Shown here: in pieces, positions 31,341 through 39,462 of the stretch | How positions within the stretch are numbered: the stretch's first letter is position 1 | Layout of the letters: each line of letters starts with the position of its first letter | From: UBA7378 sp049611805 | GTDB taxonomy: Bacteria; Pseudomonadota; Alphaproteobacteria; RS24 | Direction: 5' to 3' | Assembly: GCA_049611805.1 (NCBI GenBank) | Contig: JBMZAX010000017.1 | Location: forward strand, 1 to 42,163 | DNA length: 42,163 nt | The notes under the pieces: generated by a model | Told to the model about the DNA's origin: nothing | Database searches by the model: none | The model's input: the letters and a program-made list of their open reading frames with translations, nothing else | Program-made: the position numbers and the translations under genes

Positions 31341-32094
31341 GCTCCACAAGCATCTCGTCGGGATAATCCACCGACATGAAGGTCAGCCCGTGCGCGGGCG
31401 CAACCGGCGCGCAAGCCTTCCGGTCGGCGGCCTCCAATGCGGCTTTCATATCCTCCGGCTGCCATTTGCCCTGCCCGACAAGTTTGAGCGCACCGGCCAT
31501 TGAGCGCACCTGACTGTGCAAAAACGAGCGCGCCCGCGCCACAATATCTATGCCCTCATCACCGCCCGACACATCCAGCACATCAAGTGTGCGCAGGGGC
31601 GAATTGGCCTGACACTGGCTGGCGCGAAAGGTCGAGAAATCATGCTTGCCGAGCAAATGGCGGGCGGCTTCGCGCATGGCCGCAACGTCAAGCGGTTGCG
31701 GCACCCACCATGCCTGATCGCGCGCCAGCACCACCGGCGCGCGCTGCGATATGATGCGATAGCGATAGTGGCGCGCCAGTGCCGAAAACCGCGCGTCAAA
31801 ATCGGCGCGCGCATAATATGCCGCGCGAACCGCCACCGGCGACGGGCGCAGATGAAAATTAATCCCGTCGCGCACGCGGTCCGGCTGCGGCGCGGTTTCC
31901 AAATCAATATGGGCCACCTGCCCGCGCGCATGCACGCCGGAATCCGTGCGCCCCGCCCCGTAAACGGTCACCGTTTCGCCGCAAAATGATTTAATCGCCT
32001 CGTGCAGTGCATCCTGCACGGCGCGCCCGTCGGCCTGGCTTTGCCACCCGCAAAATTCGGCACCGTCATATTCGATAATCAAACGATAGCGCAT
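31315..32094 (-). CDS. truA: tRNA pseudouridine(38-40) synthase TruA
   Basis: A 259-residue pseudouridine synthase acting on the tRNA anticodon arm. It starts RYRLIIEYDGAEFCGWQSQ and has the catalytic aspartate motif GAGRTDSGVHARGQVAHID, RYRYRIISQRAP, the FRASQCQANSP segment and RSFLHSQVRSMAGALKLVGQGK. The length is normal. It is last in a minus-strand run def-fmt-truA (gaps of 8 and 3 bp) and converges on dapE with three bases between stops; the short C-terminal tail (EKQASGK) comes from a duplicated sequence. Confidence 0.97.
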   Translation of the reverse strand: MRYRLIIEYDGAEFCGWQSQADGRAVQDALHEAIKSFCGETVTVYGAGRTDSGVHARGQVAHIDLETAPQPDRVRDGINFHLRPSPVAVRAAYYARADFDARFSALARHYRYRIISQRAPVVLARDQAWWVPQPLDVAAMREAARHLLGKHDFSTFRASQCQANSPLRTLDVLDVSGGDEGIDIVARARSFLHSQVRSMAGALKLVGQGKWQPEDMKAALEAADRKACAPVAPAHGLTFMSVDYPDEMLVEPEKQASGK

Positions 32095-32097
32095 GGG

Positions 32098-33003
32098 CTA
32101 GAGCCGTTGGCCGGGCACAAGAAGGCCGCCATTCATGAAATCCGTGCCGTCCATGGCGGCTTTGCCGGCCCGTTGCACGCGCTCAAGGCGCAGCCCGCCT
32201 GTGCCACATGCAATGACCGGCGCGCCCGTCATGACCTGACCGGCGGGGCCGTCGACATCAACCGGCGTTGCCGCCAGCACTTTGACGCGCGTGCCGTCTA
32301 CCTCAAACCATGCACCCGGAAACGGCGACAGGCCGCGAATATGGCAGTCAATTTCATGGGCGGGGCCGGTCCAGTCAATGCGCGCCTCGGCCTTGTCGAT
32401 TTTATCGGCATAGCAAACCCCATCATCGGGTTGCGGCACGGGCGTCAGCTCTTCTGCCGCGGCCATCGCTTCGGCAATGGCCGTCGCGCCCAGATCGGCA
32501 AGCCGCGCATGCAGGCTTTCGCTCGTATCATCGGCAGTGATTGGCGTCTCATGGGTTTGAAGCACGGGGCCGGTATCCAGCCCCGCCTCCATTTGCATAA
32601 TGGCAATGCCGGTTTTTGTGTCGCCCGCCATAATCGCACGCTGAACAGGCGCGGCACCGCGCCAACGCGGCAGCAAAGAAGCGTGAATATTCCAGCACCC
32701 CAAACGCGGCACCGCCAGAACGGCTTGCGGCAAAATCAGCCCATAGGCGACGACCACGGCCAAATCGCACTCCAATGCGGCAAAGGCCGCTACAGTTTCG
32801 GGCGATTTGAAATTTTGCGGGGCCTGCACCTCCAGACCCAATTCTTCGGCGGTGCTTTGAACGGGCGAGGGCGTTTGCTTCATGCCGCGTCCGGAAGCGG
32901 CGGGCGGGCGGGTATAGACGCGCAAAATCTCGTGTCCCGCCGCATGAATGGCGCGCAACGCCGGAACCGAAAATGCCGGTGTTCCCATGAAAACGACACG
33001 CAT
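32098..33003 (-). CDS. fmt: Methionyl-tRNA formyltransferase
   Basis: A 301-residue enzyme that formylates initiator Met-tRNA using 10-formyl-tetrahydrofolate. It starts MRVVFMGTPAFSVPAL and includes the loop TRPPAASGRGMKQTPSPVQ, the catalytic block GCWNIHASLLPRWRGAAPVQRAI, and AGDTKTGIAIMQMEAGLDTGPVL (Asp). The C-terminal OB-like domain (about 207-301) binds tRNA. I chose ATG 33003 (frame open further upstream only in def). It lies eight bases after def, the enzyme that later removes the formyl group. Confidence 0.97.
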   Translation of the reverse strand: MRVVFMGTPAFSVPALRAIHAAGHEILRVYTRPPAASGRGMKQTPSPVQSTAEELGLEVQAPQNFKSPETVAAFAALECDLAVVVAYGLILPQAVLAVPRLGCWNIHASLLPRWRGAAPVQRAIMAGDTKTGIAIMQMEAGLDTGPVLQTHETPITADDTSESLHARLADLGATAIAEAMAAAEELTPVPQPDDGVCYADKIDKAEARIDWTGPAHEIDCHIRGLSPFPGAWFEVDGTRVKVLAATPVDVDGPAGQVMTGAPVIACGTGGLRLERVQRAGKAAMDGTDFMNGGLLVPGQRL

Positions 33004-33011
33004 GGGCGACC

Positions 33012-33590
33012 CTATTCGGCGCGCGCCGTGTCGCGTTCGGCTTTGGCGATTTTTTTCAAAACCATTTGGCGTTTCAGCCGCGACAGCCGGTCGAGGAAAA
33101 CAATGCCTTCCAGATGATCCATCTCGTGTTGAATGCAGGTCGCCAGCAGGCCGTCGCATTCCAGTTCCTGCGCCTTGCCGTCATAATCCATATAGGCGAC
33201 GCGGCATTGGGCCGGACGCTCGACATCATCATAAAAACCGGGGACAGACAGGCAGCCCTCCTGATAATTGCGCGTTTCTTCCGACGCCCAGACAATTTCG
33301 GGATTTACGAAAAACCGCGGGCCCGTCTCGCCCGCAATTTCTTCCAGCGCGGCTTCTTCCCCATCATCTTCAGACGCGCCATGCCATTCCTCGCGGCGGC
33401 TGATATCCATCACGATAACGCGGTCTGCCACGCCCACCTGTATCGCCGCCAGGCCGATGCCATTGGCGTCATACATGGTTTCCAGCATGTCATCCATCAA
33501 GGCGCGCGTGTCGTCGGTCACTTTCGCAACGGGTTGCGAAACGGTTTTCAGCCGCTTGTCCGGCACCTCGATAATCGGTCGTATTGCCAT
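33012..33590 (-). CDS. def: Peptide deformylase
   Basis: A 192-residue metalloprotease that removes the N-formyl group from nascent proteins. All three motifs are present: GIGLAAIQVG, EGCLSVP, and HEMDHLEG (the metal ligands are the Cys and two His). An insertion (about residues 67-88: REEWHGASEDDGEEAALEEIAGETG) of acidic residues between motif one and two is longer than in E. coli Def but common in Alphaproteobacteria. The start at 33590 gives the standard MAIRPIIEVPDKRL beginning. It is head of def-fmt-truA and divergent from rmuC. Confidence 0.97.
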   Translation of the reverse strand: MAIRPIIEVPDKRLKTVSQPVAKVTDDTRALMDDMLETMYDANGIGLAAIQVGVADRVIVMDISRREEWHGASEDDGEEAALEEIAGETGPRFFVNPEIVWASEETRNYQEGCLSVPGFYDDVERPAQCRVAYMDYDGKAQELECDGLLATCIQHEMDHLEGIVFLDRLSRLKRQMVLKKIAKAERDTARAE

Positions 33591-33654
33591 GACTTTGAGA
33601 TAAGCCCTGCGGCGGCACGCGTCAAGCAGGCCACGAATCGGATAGACTGGGCCC

Positions 33655-34782
33655 ATGCTTGAAAATGCTCTGTTTTTGGGATTGCTTATTGCCGCGTGTA
33701 TTCTGGGCGCGGTGGTCTTGCGCCTGCGCGCGCGCGACACGCACGAGCCTGAGCACGACCCGATGATGCAGAAAATCACCGAAACCGTGGAACAAATGGC
33801 CCGCGCGCAATCGGAATTGACGGGTCGGCTGGACGGCATGGCCGCCGCGCAGGAAACCGCGCGCGGCGAACTGACCCGCACCATGACCGAGCAATTGACG
33901 CAAGTTTCCAAAACCGTGGCCGACAATCTGAAAGATACCGGCGAGCGCACCACGCGCACGCTGGGCGATTTGGGCCAGCGCCTGTCGCTGATCGACAAGG
34001 CGCAACAGGAAATTACCGCACTGTCGGGCCAGGTGGTCGAATTGCAGCAAATCCTCGACAACAAGCAGGCGCGCGGTGCATTTGGCGAGGCGCAACTGGC
34101 CGATATTGTGCGCGACGGCTTGCCCGAAACCGCTTATGCGTTTCAGCACACGCTGTCGAACGGGCGGCGCGCCGACTGTCTCATCCGCCTGCCAAACCCG
34201 CCGGGGCCGGTGGTGGTGGACAGCAAATTTCCGCTTGAGGCCTATCAGCGTTGGCGCGGGGCGGAAAATGACGAGGCGGCGCGCACCGCGCTTGCCACCT
34301 TGCGCAGCGACACCCAAAAACACGCCACCGATATTGCCGAACGCTACATTATTCCGGGCGAAACGGCGGATGCGGCGCTCATGTTTCTGCCGTCTGAAAG
34401 CGTGTTTTCCGAATTGCACAGCCGGTTGCCCGATTTGGTGGAAAAATGCCGCGCCATGCGCGTCTATCCGGTTTCACCCAACACCATGGCGCTGACGCTC
34501 AACACGGTGCGCGCGATTATGCGCGATGTCAAAATGCGCGAACAGGCGGGCCTCATCCAGAATGAAGTGCGCGTTTTGATGGAAGACGTGTCGCGCCTCA
34601 ATGACCGCATCGGCAAACTGCGCACGCATTTCGGGCAGGCCGAAAAAGACATTGAATTGATCGAGACGTCGGGGCGCAAAATCACATCGCGCGGCGAACG
34701 CATTACCGGTGTCGAACTGGAAGACAAAACGGAAAATAGCCAAAAAACCGAGCTCAACCTGCCCGAACCTTCTGACGGTTAA
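33655..34782 (+). CDS. rmuC: DNA recombination protein RmuC family
   Basis: A 375-residue protein: one N-terminal transmembrane helix (ALFLGLLIAACILGAVVL), a coiled coil (about 35-135), then the RmuC core, a PD-(D/E)XK-like fold (NKQARGAFGEAQLADIVRDGLP, ADCLIRLPNPPGPVVVDSKFPLEAYQRW, AERYIIPGETADAALMFLPSESVFSEL, VYPVSPNTMALTLNTVRAIM). RmuC limits inversions between short inverted repeats in E. coli; its biochemical activity is uncertain. It is divergent from def and converges on recR with a 20 bp gap. It is shorter than E. coli RmuC, mainly at the C-terminus. Confidence 0.93.
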   Translation: MLENALFLGLLIAACILGAVVLRLRARDTHEPEHDPMMQKITETVEQMARAQSELTGRLDGMAAAQETARGELTRTMTEQLTQVSKTVADNLKDTGERTTRTLGDLGQRLSLIDKAQQEITALSGQVVELQQILDNKQARGAFGEAQLADIVRDGLPETAYAFQHTLSNGRRADCLIRLPNPPGPVVVDSKFPLEAYQRWRGAENDEAARTALATLRSDTQKHATDIAERYIIPGETADAALMFLPSESVFSELHSRLPDLVEKCRAMRVYPVSPNTMALTLNTVRAIMRDVKMREQAGLIQNEVRVLMEDVSRLNDRIGKLRTHFGQAEKDIELIETSGRKITSRGERITGVELEDKTENSQKTELNLPEPSDG

Positions 34783-34802
34783 GCGCACGAAAAATTCGGG
34801 TT

Positions 34803-35396
34803 TTATGTCTCGCGGCGCGAGCGCATGGCCGCAATCAGCGTGCCGTCGTCGAGATAGTCAAGCTCACCCCCCACCGGCACGCCATGGGCCAGCCGCGTGA
34901 TGGTGACCGACAGGGGCGCCAGCATGTCGGAAATATAATGCGCCGTGGTCTGCCCCTCGACCGTGGCATTGGTTGCCAGAATAACCTCTCCCACGCCATC
35001 GGCTTTGCAGCGCGCTTGCAAGCCGGCAAGGTTCAACTCTTCCGGCCCGATACCGTCCAGCGCAGACAGCGTGCCGCCCAGCACATGATAGCGCCCCTTC
35101 AAGGCTTTGGCGCGCTCAAGCGCCCACAGATCGCCGACATCTTCCACCACGCAGATAACCGAGCCGTCGCGCCGCGGGTCGGCGCAAATGGCGCACGGGT
35201 CTTGCGTGTCGATATTGCCGCAAATCGTGCAGGTTTTTATGGAATCGCGGGCCGCCGCCAGAGCCGCCGTCAACGGGTCGAGCAGGGCTTCGCGGCGGCG
35301 CATCAGGGTCAAAACGGCGCGGCGCGCCGAACGCGGCCCAAGCCCCGGCAGGCGCGCGAGATATTTCACCAGCTCCTCAATCTCGTCACCCGCCAT
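34803..35396 (-). CDS. recR: Recombination mediator RecR
   Basis: A 197-residue RecFOR-pathway protein. It has an N-terminal HhH region (YLARLPGLGPRSARRAVLTLM), a four-cysteine zinc finger (CTICGNIDTQDPCAIC), a Toprim domain (ICVVEDVGDLWALERAKALKGRYHVLGGTLSALDGIGPEEL) and a C-terminal Walker-B-like part (GVPVGGELDYLDDGTL). Length is standard. It starts three bases after the dnaX stop, the common dnaX-recR operon. Confidence 0.98.
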   Translation of the reverse strand: MAGDEIEELVKYLARLPGLGPRSARRAVLTLMRRREALLDPLTAALAAARDSIKTCTICGNIDTQDPCAICADPRRDGSVICVVEDVGDLWALERAKALKGRYHVLGGTLSALDGIGPEELNLAGLQARCKADGVGEVILATNATVEGQTTAHYISDMLAPLSVTITRLAHGVPVGGELDYLDDGTLIAAMRSRRET

Positions 35397-35399
35397 GGC

Positions 35400-37319
35400 T
35401 TACGCGTCTTCTCCGCCAATATCAGCGTCACTATCTGCGTCACTCCCGGCATCGGTATCGGCGGGCGACAGAGCCGGTTCGTCAAGATCGGTTATCGCCT
35501 CGATACGGGCATCGGGAAACACATCCAGCGCGGCCTTGACCAGAGGGTCTGCAAGTGCCGCCTCCTGGCGAATATCCGCCGCCGTCTGGCGGCGCGCGGC
35601 AATGGTTTGGTCGCCGGCTTCCGCCGACAGGGAAACCATCCAGTTCTGCCCCGTCCATTCGCGCAGCTTGCGGGTCAGGTCTTGGGCGATATTTGCCTGC
35701 TCACCGGCGAGGCGAATTTCCAGCCGCCCGCCCTTATCGGCCTGCGCCGCCTCGAAGCGCACCAGATGCACGCCGTGTTCGAGCGCGTGTTTCAGGCCCA
35801 GATCGCGCTTTTCGCTGACCAGTTCCAACAGCGCCTCAAAGCTCTGAAGCAGCCGGATTTGTTGGGTTTGCGGCGATGCGTCCGGTGTCGGCGTCACTAC
35901 CGGTGCTGCTGTCGGTGCTGCTGTCGGAACCGCCTCCGGCACAGCCCCCAGCGCCACCGGCGAAGAGGGCCCCGCTGAAGGTGAGGTTGATGAGGATGCA
36001 GGCGTTGAGGATGCGGGCGTTGAGGAGGTGGGTGCCGGGTTCGCGCTTTCATATTGGCGCACCAGTTCATCCGGCGTTGGCGCGTCAGCCATATGCGCCA
36101 GACGGATCAAAACCATTTCCGCCGCGGCGCGGGCATTGAAGGCGCTTTGCGTTTCCTCATGGCCTTTCAGCAAAACCTGCCAGGCGCGCGACAATACCCG
36201 CGTTGACAACATTTCCGCCGCCGAGCGACCGCGCGCGCGCGCGCTTTGCGAAAAACTCACATCATCTTCGGCGCCGGGCACATATTTCAGCCGCGTGATC
36301 CAATGCGTCAGTTCGGCAAGGTCGGCAATGATGACGGCCGGGTCTGCGCCCAGTTCATATTGCGCCTGAAACTCGGCCAACGCTTCGGGCAATTGGCCGC
36401 CCATAAGCATTTCGAACAGGTCAAACACCCGCCCGCGATCGGCCAGTCCGAGCAGGCCGCGCACGGTTTCCGCATTGAGCGCATCGCCCGCATCTCCGGC
36501 ATGGGCCAGCGCGCGGTCGAGCAATGACAGCGCATCGCGCGCCGAGCCGTCAGCGGCGCGTGCGATCAGCGCCGTAACCTCATCATTGAGCTTTATGTCT
36601 TCGGCGGCGCACACTTTGTCCAGAAGCGCGTTCGTGTCTTCCGGCGTCAGACGCCGCAAATCAAAACGCTGGCAGCGCGACAGCACCGTTACCGGCACCT
36701 GACGGATTTCGGTTGTCGCGAAAATGAACTTCACATGCGCGGGCGGCTCTTCGAGTGTTTTCAAAAGCCCGTTAAACGCAGCCTTTGAGAGCATGTGCAC
36801 TTCGTCAATAATATAGACCTTGAAGCGTGCCGCCGCCGGAGCGTAGCGCACATTTTCGATAATCTCGCGAATGTCGCCAATGCCGGTGCGCGAGGCGGCA
36901 TCCATTTCAATCACATCGACATGCGACCCGTCCATAATGGCTTCGCAATGCGTGCCGGGCCGGGCGAGGTTCATGCTCGGCGCATCCACGCCATCGCCCG
37001 TGTAATTCAGGGCGCGGGCGAGAATGCGTGCCGTCGTCGTCTTGCCGACACCGCGCACGCCGGTCAGCATGAAGGCATGGGCGATGCGTCCGGTTTCAAA
37101 AGCATTGGTCAGGGTTCGCACCATGGATTCCTGACCGATCAGATCGTCGAAATTGCGCGGCCGGTATTTGCGCGCCAGCACTTTGTAATCGGCACCCGAC
37201 TGCACATTGTTCTCCGCATCCGCCTCGGCCAGCATGTCAAAGCCCGGTGCATCGGCATCAATCACCGGTGCGCTGTCGCTTGTTTCATTTTCCGGCGGCT
37301 GGTTTTCGTCTTGCGTCAT
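35400..37319 (-). CDS. dnaX: DNA polymerase III subunits gamma/tau
   Basis: A 639-residue clamp-loader ATPase. An acidic N-terminal extension (1-44) precedes YKVLARKYRPRNFDDLIGQE. It has Walker A GVRGVGKTT (87-95), Walker B with IIDEVHMLSKAAFNGLLKTLEEPP, sensor I FATTE and the SRC arginine finger in VLSRCQRF. The zinc module between A and B is degenerate: only C125 (THCEAIM) remains where E. coli has four cysteines, which I believe is common in Alphaproteobacteria. A Pro/Ala/Ser/Thr linker (about 425-475) contains tandem duplications, then the tau C-terminal domain begins (RLLQSFEALLELVSEKRD), ending in an acidic tail (DTDAGSDADSDADIGGEDA). No Shine-Dalgarno precedes the ATG. Confidence 0.96.
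   Translation of the reverse strand: MTQDENQPPENETSDSAPVIDADAPGFDMLAEADAENNVQSGADYKVLARKYRPRNFDDLIGQESMVRTLTNAFETGRIAHAFMLTGVRGVGKTTTARILARALNYTGDGVDAPSMNLARPGTHCEAIMDGSHVDVIEMDAASRTGIGDIREIIENVRYAPAAARFKVYIIDEVHMLSKAAFNGLLKTLEEPPAHVKFIFATTEIRQVPVTVLSRCQRFDLRRLTPEDTNALLDKVCAAEDIKLNDEVTALIARAADGSARDALSLLDRALAHAGDAGDALNAETVRGLLGLADRGRVFDLFEMLMGGQLPEALAEFQAQYELGADPAVIIADLAELTHWITRLKYVPGAEDDVSFSQSARARGRSAAEMLSTRVLSRAWQVLLKGHEETQSAFNARAAAEMVLIRLAHMADAPTPDELVRQYESANPAPTSSTPASSTPASSSTSPSAGPSSPVALGAVPEAVPTAAPTAAPVVTPTPDASPQTQQIRLLQSFEALLELVSEKRDLGLKHALEHGVHLVRFEAAQADKGGRLEIRLAGEQANIAQDLTRKLREWTGQNWMVSLSAEAGDQTIAARRQTAADIRQEAALADPLVKAALDVFPDARIEAITDLDEPALSPADTDAGSDADSDADIGGEDA
35902..36036 (-). repeat. 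In-frame tandem duplications in the dnaX linker
   Basis: GGTGCTGCTGTC is repeated exactly at 35902-35913 and 35914-35925. GAGGATGCAGGCGTT (35992-36006) is repeated at 36007-36021 with one change, and more loosely at 36022-36036. Both sets keep the frame and lengthen the flexible linker (PTAAPTAAP and STPASSTPASS). Confidence 0.85.
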
Positions 37320-37403
37320 AAATTTGAATCATAAAATCGGAAAGAGCTCTTATGCTCGCCCGTCGGGTCTGTTTTTAATCGGGGCGTGTTCGCGTCGGCA
37401 CGA

Positions 37404-37505
37404 GGTGGGAGACTGGACAGGCAACCCGCACCGAACTCGTTAGGGCTGCTTCCTTCCGGACCTGACCCGGTTGGCGAGGGATGCGTCTGCCGCCAATCTC
37501 CCACC
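37404..37505 (-). ncRNA. ffs: Signal recognition particle RNA (4.5S, small bacterial type)
   Basis: The minus strand contains the invariant SRP domain-IV core GGTCAGGTCCGGAAGGAAG and AGCAGCC close by, folded as a long hairpin. The ends pair as GGTGGGAGA/TCTCCCACC, giving a rod of about 102 nt. The RNA binds Ffh and guides ribosomes making membrane proteins to FtsY. A promoter is directly upstream. Its position just upstream of dnaX-recR is typical for Alphaproteobacteria. End positions are accurate to a few bases. Confidence 0.95.
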
Positions 37506-37508
37506 CCA

Positions 37509-37537
37509 TTTATAGCAGAGACGCGCGCCGGAGACAG
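37509..37537 (-). promoter_or_regulatory. Promoter of the SRP RNA gene
   Basis: On the minus strand TATAAA (37509-37514) lies a few bases before the RNA 5' end, at a distance expected for a stable RNA. A weak -35 (CTGTCT, 37532-37537) lies 17 bp upstream of it. Confidence 0.55.
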
Positions 37538-37650
37538 CCCGAAGTTTTAAAACCATGCACATAAATCGGCACGCGCGCGTGTGCGCGCCGCAAAATTGCT
37601 TGCCCGCGCCAGTGTGCCCGTGGCACGTTACGGGGAATTTTCCGACTTTT

Positions 37651-38607
37651 ATGAGTAATCCCATGCCCTTGCCAAACAATCCCATCATGTTCGCCAATAA
37701 CCCGCTCGACCGGGCCGGAAATTTGCGCCGCGACCCCGATTGGGTGAACGCACGGCTGGCCGATGAAACGGCGCTTTTTGTGCCTTTATGGCAATTAAAC
37801 CCGCTGGTTTTGCCGGAAATGGCGCAAGGCGAGGGACGCGATGTCGGCTGGCTGCCGCGCGCGGCATTGGCAGACGCCGTGGACGAACGGAGTTTAATGG
37901 TGTTTTTGGGCATTAACCGGCGCGGCAAGCCGCTATTTGCCGCCGATATCAGCCGTTTGAGCAACCCTGAAGATGACGGGCCCTTTCGGGGGCTTGGGGT
38001 GTTTGAAGATTTGCGCGCGCTGGCTTCGGCAGGCGACATGCCCGATACGGAACTGGCAATATTGGCGCAAGCCAAAGGCATGCTTGATTGGCATTTGCGC
38101 CACGGGTTTTGCAGCCAGTGCGGCAGCCCGACAGCCATGGCCGAAGCCGGCTATAAGCGGGTTTGCGACAATTGCGGGGCCGAGCATTTTCCGCGCACCG
38201 ACCCGGTGGTCATCATGCTGGCAACCCATGAAGATGCGTGTCTGGTGGGGCGGCAAAAAGGCTGGCCCGACGGCATGTTTTCAAGTCTGGCCGGATTTAT
38301 GGAGCCGGGCGAAACCATTGAAGAGGCCGTCGCCCGCGAAATGCAGGAAGAGGCGGGCATCGACATTACCCGCGTGCGCTATTTCGGCACCCAGCCCTGG
38401 CCGTTTCCCGCCTCAATGATGATCGGGTGTCTGGCCGAGGCCGCAGGTCGCGACATTACGCTGGACGATGATGAGCTTGAAGAAGCGCGCTGGATAAGCC
38501 GCGAAGATGTGCGCCGCGCCATGAACGGTGACGGGCCTATCGGCGTGCCGCCGCGCATGGCGATCGCGCATCAGCTGATGAAGGCTTTTGCCGACGGCGA
38601 GGGTTAG
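37651..38607 (+). CDS. nudC: NAD(+) diphosphatase / NADH pyrophosphatase (NudC)
   Basis: A Nudix hydrolase (318 residues from this start) that splits NAD(H) into NMN(H) and AMP, and in E. coli also removes NAD caps from RNA. The zinc ribbon is CSQCGSPT...CDNCGAEHF, the Nudix box GFMEPGETIEEAVAREMQEEAGI, and the NADH-pyrophosphatase array follows as TQPWPFPASMMIGC. An N-terminal domain (about 1-130) is less conserved. The start is unsure: ATG 37651, 37663 and 37687 are all possible and none has a clear ribosome-binding site; 37651 is the first ATG that clears the SRP RNA promoter. It converges on pheA with 10 bp between stops. Confidence 0.93.
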   Translation: MSNPMPLPNNPIMFANNPLDRAGNLRRDPDWVNARLADETALFVPLWQLNPLVLPEMAQGEGRDVGWLPRAALADAVDERSLMVFLGINRRGKPLFAADISRLSNPEDDGPFRGLGVFEDLRALASAGDMPDTELAILAQAKGMLDWHLRHGFCSQCGSPTAMAEAGYKRVCDNCGAEHFPRTDPVVIMLATHEDACLVGRQKGWPDGMFSSLAGFMEPGETIEEAVAREMQEEAGIDITRVRYFGTQPWPFPASMMIGCLAEAAGRDITLDDDELEEARWISREDVRRAMNGDGPIGVPPRMAIAHQLMKAFADGEG

Positions 38608-38617
38608 CCCGAATAAA

Positions 38618-39460
38618 TCAATCGCCGCGCAAATCGGCGCGTTCCGGCGCGGCTTTATAGACGCCCAGAATATCCATTTGCGAACAATAGAAATTCAGCT
38701 CTTCCAGCGCCAGTCGCACCGGCACATCTTCGGGATGGCCTTCAATATCGGCATAAAACTGCGTCGCCAGAAATCCGTTCGGCTGATAGCTCTCCAGCTT
38801 GGTCATATTGACATTATTGGTGGCAAACCCGCCCAGCGCCTTGTAAAGCGCGGCCGGCACATTGCGCACCCGGAAAATGAAGCTGGTGATGACATCGCCA
38901 TCTTCGGGCACGGCATCGTCGGGGCTGGCCGACATGATAAGAAAGCGTGTGGTGTTTTGCCGGCTGTCTTCAATATTTTCGCGCAGCACATCAAGCCCAT
39001 AAATTTCCGCCGCAAGCTTGCTGGCAATCGCGCCATGACCGGCCACATTGGCTTCGGCCAGTTCGCGCGCCGCGCCTGCCGTATCGGCTGAGACCGTCGG
39101 CTTCAGGTCAAGTTCGCCGATAAGATTGCGGCATTGGCCGAGCGCCATTTCATGGCTGTGAACATGGGTCAGCGTGTCGAGGGATGCGCCCTTGAGACCC
39201 AAAAGACAATGATTGACGCGCATGAAATGCTCGCCGGTAATATAAAGGCCCGAACCGGGCAGCAAACGGTGAATATCCGCCACGCGCCCGGCCACCGTAT
39301 TTTCTACCGGAATCATGGCAAGCGCCGCTGCGCCGTCGCGCAGCGCGGCGAATGTCTGCTCGAATGTGGCACACGCCATCACCTCCATATCCGGATAGCA
39401 ATTTTGGCAGGCTATGTGCGAGTTGGCCCCGGCTTCGCCCTGAAATGCAATTTTGCCCAT
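38618..39460 (-). CDS. pheA: Prephenate dehydratase (monofunctional)
   Basis: A 280-residue enzyme converting prephenate to phenylpyruvate. The PDT domain starts MGKIAFQGEAGANSHIA and holds MIPVENTVAGRVADI, THVHSHEMALGQC and the catalytic NTTRFLIMS. A C-terminal ACT domain (about 195-275: TSFIFRVRNVPAALYKALGGFATNNVNMTKLESYQPNG) gives feedback control by phenylalanine; the family's ESRP motif is ESYQP here. There is no chorismate mutase domain, as usual outside enterobacteria. It begins two bases after kdsB, with AAGGA as ribosome-binding site in the kdsB 3' end. Confidence 0.97.
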   Translation of the reverse strand: MGKIAFQGEAGANSHIACQNCYPDMEVMACATFEQTFAALRDGAAALAMIPVENTVAGRVADIHRLLPGSGLYITGEHFMRVNHCLLGLKGASLDTLTHVHSHEMALGQCRNLIGELDLKPTVSADTAGAARELAEANVAGHGAIASKLAAEIYGLDVLRENIEDSRQNTTRFLIMSASPDDAVPEDGDVITSFIFRVRNVPAALYKALGGFATNNVNMTKLESYQPNGFLATQFYADIEGHPEDVPVRLALEELNFYCSQMDILGVYKAAPERADLRGD

Positions 39461-39462
39461 TG

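Noticed and set aside
33591..34064. Extension of peptide deformylase to 34064
   Set aside because: It would run antisense into rmuC, and the added residues have no deformylase similarity; the MAIRPIIEVPDKRL start is the family start.
34884..35978. 364-codon plus-strand frame opposite recR and dnaX
   Set aside because: It covers two certain genes; its sequence is low-complexity Arg/Gly-rich, as expected for an antisense reading.
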